Source: Piper betle (taxonomy: Eukaryota; Streptophyta; Magnoliopsida; Piperales; Piperaceae). From it: a DNA stretch of 64,000 nucleotides. Location of the stretch: the NCBI GenBank assembly GCA_033002965.1, contig JAURVB010003056.1:62001-126000 (forward strand), written 5' to 3'. A model generated the notes under the pieces. It had not been told where the DNA came from. It did not search any database and worked only from the letters and a program-made list of their open reading frames with translations. Of the stretch, positions 1 to 10,405 are shown piece by piece; the stretch's first letter is position 1; every line of letters starts with the position of its first letter. Both the position numbers and the translations under genes were made by a program.

Positions 1-524
1 TAAGGTACCTACTGGTTCATGACCATCATCTGCTTCTGAGTAGCTAAACAAGTCAATTCTGAAAGGACAGTTGTAGAACCAACCATGAAAGCCATCTGAA
101 CCTGGAATTCCCCACACAACCTTCGAACAGATGGCCTTCTTGTTGTAACTAACACCCACAATTGAGACAAATCCTCAGGGGAAATGCTCTCTAACTTGTT
201 GGTGTCACCATAGTATTCTGCCTCGGACCATTCATCTACATACTTAGGATCAGGGTCACAATAAACCAAGGGAACATCCTTATTCACAATCAACGGATAG
301 CAATCTGCATAAAACTTGCGAAAGCCACCTACAGAGTTTCTCAAATTTCTAACATCTTCTCTTCTTGTTGAAGACCATAGGGATTGACACACATTTTCCC
401 AGATCTTCTCTTCACGGGTGATGGAGTTGAAATGGCACAAGCACATCCTGCACCCTAGGGTAGCACCATCAATACGTTTTAAAACACTTGTCACTCATGT
501 AGCCAATTCAGGGAAGAGATCATC
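1..524 (-). pseudogene. F-box protein gene (At2g27310/At2g36090 type), partial and broken
   Basis: The minus strand encodes an F-box helix (VLKRIDGATLG) followed by family-typical text: FNSITREEKIWENVCQSLW, then GFRKFYADCYPL. F-box proteins of this type would act as substrate adaptors in SCF ubiquitin ligases. Two lesions are visible. An in-frame TGA at 495-497 interrupts the F-box after a stretch reading DDLFPELAT. A one-base loss near 168-172 shifts the frame: beyond it the conserved text KAICSKVVWGIP, GWFYNCPFRIDLFSYSEADD continues only in another frame, up to the window edge. There is no ATG at the front. A possible splice acceptor (TTTGTAG) just upstream at 525-527 suggests that the exon with the start lies further right. 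The 3' part is outside the window. The family assignment is firm; whether both lesions are biological is less certain. Confidence 0.7.
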
Positions 525-2030
525 CTACAAACCTAATAAATTTGGGTAAATTTTTCAAAAAAGGAAGCACAGATAATAAAAATAAATAAATCTAAATTTT
601 TAAAAAAAGGAGGGACAACCACACACCTGTCAGAAATGCAATCAATGTCAACCACCCATCCAATTTAGCCTCAAAATTAAAAACTTTAATCCCTTCTTCA
701 GTATGCTAATGAACACATTCTTAACAATCTATCAAGAAAGGAAAATGATTGACAACATATATGGTACATTGGCACTTATTCAAATGAAATAATCTAGTTC
801 AGCCATTGACTCAAGACTTCGAGAGGTAACATATACTTATTCCAAAATTACAAGCAAATGCTTAATCGGCGCGAAATTAGATCAAATGAGGAGAAGACGT
901 GACACCGATCATTCATGCTCAACCCAGCACTCCTCCATATTTGTATCTTTTCCTTTCTAACGACAACAATCTCTAGGTTCAAAACTAAAGACTATGAATA
1001 TGTCAAATATTGAGTTGTTGACATCAGATACATCACAATATTAAAAATGAAGCCTCTATCAGTAATTGTCTTACTTGTAGATATAACTAAAAGCACAAGA
1101 AAGAAGTTTGGCACACCAATGTCAAACTGCCTAAGAGATAATAGAATTTACAAAGCTAAAAGTGGAAGGACTCCACACACTACAGCAACAATCTGAGAAA
1201 ACTTTGTTTTAAACCTGTATCTGTTATAGTTAAGGCATTTACTTACACCCAAGAGTGCATCCAAAACTAAAACATAATATCCTAGGCTGAATAGCATTGG
1301 TTTATCAAATTCAACAACTCAAATGGTTTGATTCCATCCGCAGACCAACTAGGCCAAAGAGCCTTCCTTAGCTATGAGTTGCATTTGGAAAAAAACAAAC
1401 TTCAATCAAGCAAGCAATGACCAACCCAATACTCTGATGTGTATGGCCTATATATATGCTTGCAAGCCTAGCAAACTAGAATGGTACAGCTAGAAATTGT
1501 GGAGGGAAAAAATTTAGAAAATTAGAAAACGGTGAAGGTGATGATTGTATAAAAAGAAATGAATAGTATGATTGGAAGTAAGTTGTTGATTAAAATGAAT
1601 CCATCTTTCCAATCTTGTCACTGGTTTTTGTGGTTTCCTTCTTCCTTCAGTACCTTCCCCATCCCCAATCTTCCAATTCTTCTCAAATCCTCTGTGGATC
1701 GCCTCTATTCTTCATCCACCTTCTCCAATCTCCTCCCAGCTCACCTACAATCTGATTCTCTAGATGTCTCAGTTCTCACACTCTTCCTTTCTCTTCATTC
1801 TCGAATATGACCCACCCTCAAACCCATTCTCATATCTTTATATTCATCATAACTTCACCAAATCTTCCAAGATACAGGACAGGAAGAAACATAATCGCTG
1901 TTACGACTAGTTGCTACTAGCACGCACAACAAAATCCCCAACATAGCAGGTCAGAGCACAACTAAACGTTGACTTGAAATACAGGAGGTTACATTCAGTG
2001 AAGAAAGCCACAAAAACAAAATAAGACGAT
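525..2030. other. non-coding spacer or intron upstream of the F-box pseudogene
   Basis: AT-rich sequence without convincing coding potential. If the acceptor at 525-527 is used, this stretch is intron of the F-box gene. The ORF at 1559-1810 has no recognisable motif and is probably chance. Confidence 0.4.
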
Positions 2031-2034
2031 TAGG

Positions 2035-2800
2035 GTTCATCAATAACGCAAACCTATTCATCAAGATCAAAAAGTTCCACCTCATCTAATGATCATTACA
2101 CACAAAAGAACATGTCATCCACATCATAAAATGCTGAGTCGAATTTTGAATTTACGTAAATTACAACTCCCCAGCTCTAGGAAAATAACACAAAGCTATA
2201 TTACCAAGAACACAAAGTCCCGCCCCCTCTAAAAATACTATTACGCACAAAACAACATGTCACACAAAACCCCAAGATAGCACAGTAAATGCAAATTTGA
2301 AACAATCAAAAACTCAAACTCCTCTGCTACAGGAAAACGACACAAACCTAATCTTCAAGATCACCAAGTCCCACCCAATCTAAGTATATTATTATTACCC
2401 ACAAAACAACATGGCACACACAGCATGTTTAGCTCTGTAAAATGCAATTTTTGCCGAACAAATAAAAAACTCCTCTACTATAGGAAAACAACAGAAATCT
2501 ATCCATCAAAATCACCAAGTCCCACCCCCTCTGAGTGTATTATTACTGCCCTCAAAATAACATGTCATACACAGCATATAAAGGTCCGTAAAAATGCAAA
2601 TTCAATCAAATTACAACTCCCCAGCTACAGGAAACAACACTAAGCTATTCATCAGCATCACTGGGTCCCACCCCATCTGAGTGTATAGATTATAATTACC
2701 CACAAAACGACATGCTACAGACATCATAGAAAATCTCCGTAAAATGCAAATTTGAACAAATTACAAACTCCCCCACTGTTACCGGAAAAAGACATAGCAA
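2035..2800. repeat. degenerate 150-bp tandem repeat, five copies
   Basis: A core reading AACATGTCA (variants ACATGGCA, ACATGCTA) recurs at 2109, 2254, 2408, 2559 and 2709, giving spacings of 145, 154, 151 and 150 bases. Each copy also carries a CCCACCYYMTCT box upstream, and downstream a GTAAAATGCAAATT-like box and a CTCCYCAGCTACAGGAAAA-like box. The copies are diverged and differ by small indels. No reading frame spans the array. Confidence 0.75.
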
Positions 2801-3030
2801 AGAAAATGTTAGAAACAGATGAGGACGGCTCACGGCGATAGAAGACCAACCTGGAGCTCAATGGAAGGCGGCTAAAAGAGGGAGGGAATTGGGAGAGGAA
2901 AACAAGGGGGACGGGGAAGGTTCGAGGGAGAGAAGAGTGTCGGGTGGCGAAGAGAATCCAAGCATTAGCAAGCAAACAGCTGTACTTCTATACATGATCG
3001 TCAAACTCATTATAAACTTTATTTATTTAT
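2800..3030 (-). promoter_or_regulatory. candidate 5' UTR and promoter of the F-box gene
   Basis: Read on the minus strand, an AT-rich stretch with a TTTATAATG box near 3010-3020 is followed by a pyrimidine-rich leader (2820-2975), which is more GC-rich than its surroundings. This would suit a transcription start for the minus-strand F-box gene, with an intron of about 2.2 kb to the acceptor at 525. This is inferred from composition only. Confidence 0.25.
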
Positions 3031-6000
3031 TTATATTTAATTTAAAATTTTTTATTTATATTCTCATTATTAATATAATACGGGCATAAGGCTCTTGCAA
3101 AGGATGCCGTTAAAAATTTATCGACTAATATATTACAATGAATAATTATATTATTCAATTTATTGTGTTCTATTTTAATCTAAGAAGAATGTAAATCATT
3201 TTTTTGTACGTGGTGCTTGTGTGCGCTCCTATTTAGACAACCGATAAACATTTATCTATTTTCTTACGTGTGATTGAATGTGTGGCCAACTTAAATATTG
3301 ATGTGGTATATACTCAACAATGTATATCTCATAGCACTTACAACTAGGAAATTCATATAAAAGTCCAACTATATATGTATAGACTCCTACAACTTCTTTT
3401 TCTTATTAGTTGATCTCTTCAAACCTCAGAGCATTGTGACATTTAGACATTTAAAAGTCATTAGAGATAATGTGCGCCTTTCGCATGATAATTGGAAATA
3501 AAAAGAGCATTTTCCTTTGTATAATGACCATGGTTTGCCTAAATTTCATATAAAACTGGCAGTTCAGAAAATATTTGTAGTTAGGTTTGACATGTCTGAT
3601 TACATGATCAACATTTACATAGTTATTAAAGGCGCAGCATTTCTAAAACCTATTCTAATTTGCAAATACTCCATGGGACAATAATTTCCTTGATTAATAG
3701 GGATAGGAAATTTTGTATCCCTTATAATACTAACAATTAATCACTCTAACCACACAAAAAATGGCTTTTGCTACAAACAATATCTACTATATACGAATGG
3801 TAAATTTCAACCCCACAAAAAATATTTACAACTCTTTTATATGATTTATGACAAGAAAACATATTGTTGTTTGTTGAGGTGATGTTCTTATGAACAACCT
3901 TTAAAAAAACATCTATTGAACACATACTTAAGAGAAATCTTGTTTGTGTCTAGGACAACTTTAACCATTTCAAAAATTCCAAATAAACTTTGATCATTGA
4001 TATATTAAGCAAGAGTAATATATGAATATATTTGGTTAGGATGAGCATAACGAGGATTTACTAAATAGGCTTGTGTCCCCCACACCCCCACCCCCACCTC
4101 CCGGGGACGAGCTTTGCGCTTTTTTTTTAACAACTAAACGAATAACTTAATTTTATCACAAATACTTTGAACTTCAATCTAACACAAATATATGAATATT
4201 AGGTGTCAACCTCTACCTCCAATCATGACCATTACATAAATGACAAGTAATTGCCTACTTTGCTAGATTTTTATGCAAGTAGAAAGTTATATGATTTTGA
4301 CAAGGGTCTTTGTGTTATGCTTTTATGGTTTTGTTTTAAATATTATAATTTTTTCGTACTTAAATATATAAGTATTGTCATGGCTTGCTATTAAATCATA
4401 ATTTTAAAACTCTTTTTGACTCAAAAATTTCCCTAATTCTATAGTGATTGATTTTATGATTGATCCGCTGAATAAGTAATAAAAAGCATCAAAAAATATT
4501 ATTTTTATTTTAAATTAGTTAAATCTAGAATTAACTTATACAAATAATATATTTATCTCTTTCAAATGTCAAAAGATCAATTTCTATTAAATTTATGCAT
4601 TTTTTATTTATCTAATTGATATTTTTAGTATGATTGACTCCGACTTGGCATGGAATTGACTCCACTCCATGGAACGCTGAGCCAAATCCAAGTCTTGAGT
4701 TTTTAAACTATGAGCTAAATAAAATATTTTTTTCAAAAAATATTAGGTTCATAAAATATTAGGCCATTTGGTGTACCATTTAATCAAGCAGGCAATTTGC
4801 GTTACATGCAAGACCAAACATGCCATCAATTCAAGTTGGTAAAGAGGTCTTGAAATTGAATTCGGACGTCCAAGCCAACCACATTTGAAACATAACATGA
4901 CACCTTACAGCCAATTTATATAGTAGTGTTAGATTTAACTTCTTATCATGTTATATCATGTATAATATATGATCATTGGATTGGCACAGATTAAGACTCA
5001 CAACCAACAACAAACATGCATTTGCTTTGTATGAATATGGGTAGTGAAATTAAAATTGTTTTGCTAAGATAGTAGCAACCCCACGTATATGTGACAAAGA
5101 CCAATTTCTTCTTTACAATAGTTTGCAATAGGGGAATGGGCCAAGTATTTGTGTCAATAAGATAATAGTAGATTAGTTGGAGAGCTTGAAAGATTGAGAG
5201 TTTGATTATTATAAAGAAAGGTTGTAAGGTGCAATTCAAATAGTGAAGGGCAGTTGATTGATTGGAGCTTGTAACCTACTCGGGGAACAAACTAGCCAGT
5301 GTTGGGGCTCCAAAGTTTTTGGCTATTTAGTGGGACTAGTTATCACTTGTCGGGGGAACAAATTATGGCTCATGCAACCATGCATTGGTCGAGTGTTTTG
5401 TATAAGCTAAGCTCTTGGAAACGGCCAGTTATTAGACATTCTATAAGCTAAATAAGCGCAAATAATTTGTTGCTCGTTTGCAAAAAAAGTGTGGGAAATA
5501 GTGAGGCTAAGGATGGGTTTGGTATCTAACCTGTTTATATCCGATCTGAAATAATTCAGATTGGAGATAGGTTTAAACTTGTAAGGACGTAGCCTAAAGT
5601 GTGGGCTAAATCATACGTTCAAAATAATTAATCCAAATTGAAAATTTGTAGACAATTCCCACTAATAATAAATTAGATTTTATCCTATATGTACTATTTG
5701 ATATAGGAGTAAGTTAGAGTTATCATAATCCACTTATTTTAAAAAAATTATCATTAGAATTTTTACACTTGATCCATGCTAATAGCTTATCACAAGTCAA
5801 GTGCTCTCCACCATTCAATATGGAATTATTAGGTCGCTTCTTGTATTAATTATAATGACCTAATCCAAATATAAATAGATGTGAGACGAAGTTAGGGTTA
5901 TCACAAGACTATTCAGATATGTTATATAGTCGAAAATATTCAAATTAGATATCATTTTAGGTGATCCGATTCATATTTAATCCGAACATATAATATTTAT

Positions 6001-6289
6001 AAAATTATATTTAAAATATTAAAAAATATATTATTTTATTCTCATATTTCATATCAAAATTTATAATATTTATATTTTTTTATCGCATGGGATTATACGT
6101 GTTTTGGGGGATTTGAAATACAAATATGTTAAATAAAGCGGACATGATATTCATATTCAGATTCAGATCGGATACGGATACGATCGTGTTCAATCCAAAC
6201 TCATCCTTAAGGGGACATTATAATTTATAATTGCTCAAGTATAAATGGACAGGTTTAAGATATCTTCCAAATAGTTAATATAAGATAGT
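3030..6289. other. AT-rich intergenic spacer
   Basis: No gene is visible. It holds one copy of a dispersed repeat (4385-4725, listed separately), a C-rich patch at 4078-4105 and a stretch with ATCCGAATC/GGATACGGATA-like short motifs near 5960-6190 that resembles worn transposon sequence. Confidence 0.5.
4385..4725. repeat. dispersed repeat family A, copy 1
   Basis: Shares an ordered series of motifs with copies at 20870-21240, 22925-23200 and 49950-50300: a GACTC-type opening, AAGTAATAAAA, AATATATTTAT, TTTCAAATGTCAAAAGA, TTGACTCCACTC, then GAGCCAAATCCAAGTCTTGAG followed by TTTTTAAACTATGAG. No coding capacity and no clear terminal repeats are seen. Confidence 0.55.
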
Positions 6290-6300
6290 TATAAAAAAAT
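6290..6300 (+). promoter_or_regulatory. TATA-box candidate for the sphingolipid reductase gene
   Basis: TATAAAAAAAT lies 99-109 bases ahead of the start codon at 6399. This is a plausible TATA position if the leader is about 75 bases long. Confidence 0.4.
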
Positions 6301-6398
6301 AGTTAATCCTATTTAACCCCACTTGGACTTTAGCTTTGATGAAGTAATATTAACCCCAAAGGCCAAAGGATGATGTCGTGTTGAAGACAAACTCAAGA

Positions 6399-8729
6399 AT
6401 GGCTGCACTTCTTCTCCTCCTCGTGCCCATCGCCGTCCTCCTCCTCCTCCTCCTCGCCGCCGTGGTCCGGCCCCGCCCCGCCGCCGTTCCGATCAAGGGC
6501 CGGCACGTCCTCATCTCCGGCGGCTCCAGCGGCATCGGCCTCGCCCTCGCCCGCCTCGCCGCCGCCGACGGCGCCCGCGTCTCCATCCTCGCCCGCGACG
6601 CGGCCAAGCTAGCCGCCGCCCGCGAATCCATCCGCCTCTCCACCGGCGTCGACGTCGCCGTACTCGCCGCCGACGTCCGCGACTCCGACGCCACCGGCCG
6701 AGGCGCTCGCCGAGGCCGGCCCCGTCGACGTCCTCGTCTGCAGCCACGGCGTGTTCGTCGCCCGGGAGCTCCACGAGGAGGAGGTGGAGGAGGTGAAGTT
6801 CATGATCGATGTCAATTTGCTGGGGACCTTTCGCCTCATCAAGGCGGCGCTTCCCGCCATGAAGGCCAGGTCCGATCGCCGCCCGGCTTCCATCGTTATC
6901 ATCTCCTCGCAGGCCGGTCAGGTATCAATCTTCTACCTCAGCTTTCGTGATCTGTGCAATGCCAAAGTTGTCATTTTTGCTCCCATTCAAGATTTTTTGA
7001 GCTTTGATATAGTTTCTGGAATGTCGGTTAGCAGAATTTCATGGACGACTAGATCTTGGAGTCATGAATGGTCGAATCAGCTAACGATTTAGGAATATGA
7101 GGTCGAAGATGAAAACAATATTGATTTGTGCAACGCCAAAGTTGTGATTTTGGCTTTGTTTCAATATTTGAGCTTTGATATAGTTTATGATCGAGTGGAA
7201 TGTTGGTGAATATAGGGTGAATATAATAAATGTATGCTGGACATTTGAGGACTAGGTTTAATCGTTTAGCCTTTATTTTTGCACATTTGCATACTTGGTT
7301 TAACCTTTTAGTCTCACAAAATGTTGCTGTGATATGGTTTATGGAGTGAAGAGATCCTTAGCATCCAAGTATCGACTCCCAATGCAGGGTAATAAGGTGG
7401 AAGAAGCAAAAGAAGAAGATTTTTTTTTAAGATCACTTTAGTCCAGCTAATTCATGTTAGAGCTTCTTTAAGGGAGTTCACATAATGTTGTATATTTGAG
7501 AACTTTGGTATAACCTTTTTTGTCTCTACTTTCACAATTTGTTTAGTGTCAGTTATGGTTTTACTTGGTCATATTGGTATGGAATTTCAAAATTTCGAGC
7601 TGTAATGTGGTTTATGATTGAGTTAGATGGCAAAATTGAATTTTTATTCCCAGAACCCAATCTAGGATGATAAGACGGAAAAAGAAGATATTGATTTTTA
7701 AGATTAATCCCTCTTTAGTTGAACTAGTTAGAGTTTCTATCGAGTGTTGTAGTTAGCAAGTGCAGTTAGAGAGTTGTTTTAACCTTTTGTCTCTGCTTTC
7801 ATGGCGTTGAGCTGTGAGTTTTACTTGATCATATTGTTATGGACGTTCAAACTTGAGTTGGATCTGGTGTATGATCAGTATAATGGCAGATAGGGTCATA
7901 TCCCTTTCCTCAGTTCAGAATAAGGTGGGCAACTAAAACGAAGAGGGCTTCTATTGAGTGTTGAAGTTGACAAAACTATTGTACAATTGAAAACCTGCTT
8001 ATTCTCCCGGCTTCTACTGGTCTAATTGTATTTCAATAACTTTGATTCATTTGGACTTTCCATCTTGAGTTATTAAATTTGCTGTTCTTCTAGGGAATTT
8101 CCTTTTGTTACTTTAGGTCACTTTTTCTTGTGTAGGTGGGTGTTTATGGTTATTCAGCTTATTCAGCAAGTAAATTTGGTCTCCGAGGTTTGGCAGAGGC
8201 ATTACAACAGGAAGTCGTTGGGGATGATATTCGTGTATCTATGGTGTTCCCTCCAGATACAGAAACTCCAGGTTTAGTCGAAGGTAAGGCCTCCCAAAAA
8301 TTTCTTGCTCGTTTTGGCCTACTAATGTTATTATACATGCTCTGCTTACTTCTCATGTGCAACATTCCCCTGATTTGTTTCTCACATTTTTATGTGGGGT
8401 TTCTGTCTAACAATTTAGTATGCTTACTTGCAGAGAATAAAAGCAGACCAGAGCTCACCAAAATCATAGCGTCATCTTCTGGTGCAATGAAAGCTGAAGA
8501 AGTTGCCAAAATAGCCATGAAGGGTGTTAAGTCAGGATCATTTGTTGTCACATGTAACTTTGAAGGAGCAATGCTTGCTATAGCGACTGCTGGTTTGGCT
8601 CCTCAGAGTTCCTTTGTAATGGCATTTATTGAAGTCATGACCATTGGCCTTCTGCGTTTAGTAGGATTGTTTTTTCAATGGAGTTGGTATGGAGACATAG
8701 AAAGATGGCATAGGTCTAGAAAAAGGTAA
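6399..8729 (+). CDS. TSC10: 3-ketodihydrosphingosine reductase (TSC10/KDSR), with one apparent frameshift
   Basis: Short-chain dehydrogenase that reduces 3-ketosphinganine to dihydrosphingosine with NADPH, the second step of sphingolipid synthesis, at the ER membrane. Exons: 6399-6921, 8136-8283, 8434-8729 (GT-AG, phases match). Residues 1-25 form a hydrophobic anchor. The nucleotide-binding motif SGGSSGIG follows, then DVLVCSHGVF and DVNLLGTF, the catalytic Ser in SSQAGQ, and the active-site YSASK. The plant KDSR tail (CNFEGAMLAIATAGLAPQSS) and a basic end (RSRKR) are present. Corrected length is about 321 residues, as in Arabidopsis TSC10A. One extra G at 6696-6697 breaks the frame between DVRDSDAT and AEALAEAGPVDV; everything after it is conserved, so it may be an assembly error. 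An ATG-led start at 6399 is preferred over an upstream GTG. The family call is certain. Confidence 0.9.
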
Positions 8730-10396
8730 GCATATTGCTAAATTCATTTTCAATATTCTTGAATGAATTTTCTAACTAGTATAGTTGAAGAAGTCTGATC
8801 ACGGCCAGCATACTTGGATAATAAGTATAACAAAAAAAATTACAGACAAATACATTAGGCTTAAAATCAATTCACATGGATTGTTTAATCTTCAAAATAC
8901 ATTCTTTCAGCCAAAGAGATTCTTGGATGGATTGGGGAAACTTTGGACAAATATTTGCTGTAGGAATTATTATAAATTTCAATTCCTTCCATATTTGTTA
9001 TACATGGTTAAGCAACTTCCCAAGTTTGGTTTAATTGCACCCAAAGCTTGATTTCATGGCATATATATCTACACTGTCTACTTGTGGGCTATTATCTTCT
9101 TTGTGTATGTCTCATAATTAAAAGGCAAAGTGAAGACAGTTAAGAAAATTTTAGTTCAACCATATCTAGACAGCTTTATGTGTATTTATTATTTTTTGTA
9201 AATTTCAATCTAGTTGAACCTAATTCCTTGTGTTTTATGTCCGTTTCTTTTTTGTTTCGGAAATTTTTGTTGAAAAAATATAATGATTAGAAAGTTGAGC
9301 CATTGCCGGGTGTTGCTCATAAACTGCATTCTATGAAGTGGTTAAAATTGTAGAGGGAGGTTGATCTCTTCCCTCCAGGGATGTTTCTCTCTTTCAGGAG
9401 AGAAGTAAAGTAATTATCTGAAATTTTAAGTTCCTCTTTCCTTTGCAATGCTGAAGCAGCATTTTCTCTCTTGTTCTAAGTGTGAGCTTTTATGACACTT
9501 TAAGGGTTTAGTGTTTATGACACTTTATGACAAATTCCGATTGAATCTATATATTAAGTGCTCTAATTTTTTAGCTTTATGCTACTTCTATTCTTCAGAT
9601 GAGATCATTGAAATATGAATGGTTATTTTAGTCCTACAAGTTCCTTATCTTCCATTATTTTGGCTAGCCTAGGATGCTGTTGCATTGTCGTACGTGCTAT
9701 TGTCTTTTCTCTTAAATATGTTATAGACATCAATTTTTTTTATTTTAGGGAAATGAGGAAATGAGTATTTGCATCATTTTGCTCCTCTGTTGATAGTTAA
9801 CCTCCATTTTTATATCAGCCTAGAAAAATCTGAGACCTTCATCCTAACATGGTTATTACCATTCTTACATTATCTTATTTGTTTCAGGTAGTTGAGCGCC
9901 AGATTGGATTTGGAATGATATTTTCATGTAACTTTTTGACAAAGCTTTCATTTTTTGTACTGATATACAATGCTGCTTTGGGTCTTCAACATGAAACCTT
10001 GATGACAATTCTCAATTTTATGCAATTTTGTTCTATTTTCTAAGCACCAGATCAGTATCTAAACTTTTGTTCTTCATGTGGTGCTCTTACACCCCATTTT
10101 TGCTTTGAGCCTTGAATAAGTGCAAGACATTTCTGAGTAGTGGAGCGTCGATTGCATGTCCTTCACTGTTTCGCTTTTCAAATTGTTGGCGAAACTGTAT
10201 ATCATCACGTGCTCACTGCAGGCCAGTGGGCACACATGATTGGAACTATTTAACTTCTACGGCTTCTACATTGAAAAAGCCGATCCCCGTGATGACGCAG
10301 AAAGAATTGTTCTTGCCTTGCCCAAGATCATTCTTTGGAAAATGCCTTAAGGTAAGTTCACTTGGGGACATGCTAGCATTTTACCATTCTTTCATA
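8730..10396. other. 3' flank of the reductase gene, with a possible UTR exon
   Basis: A GTAAG right at the reductase stop, and an acceptor near 9886 followed by GTAG, would recreate the same C-terminus by splicing (RKR-stop). The 3' UTR may therefore contain an intron. The only other coding-like trace is the unassigned segment at 10143-10350. Confidence 0.35.
10143..10350 (+). pseudogene. unassigned protein-like trace with a frameshift
   Basis: One frame reads FQIVGETVYHHVLTAGQW then AHMIGT, and after a shift near 10250 another reads FNFYGFYIEKADPRDDAERI then VLALPKIILWKMP and a stop at 10348-10350. The composition looks like real protein, but I do not recognise the family. It could be the end of a degraded gene or chance within the reductase 3' UTR. 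Confidence 0.3.
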
Positions 10397-10405
10397 TTTT
10401 ATGAT
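10397..10405. repeat. target-site duplication, left copy (MULE 1)
   Basis: TTTTATGAT, identical to 12425-12433. Confidence 0.85.

Noticed and set aside
2035..2800. CRISPR-like spacing of repeats
   Set aside because: Units are 150 bases, diverged, and in a plant nuclear context; not a CRISPR array.
6350..6902. Minus-strand frames opposite the reductase exon 1
   Set aside because: Antisense shadows of a GC-rich exon; the plus strand has clear reductase motifs.
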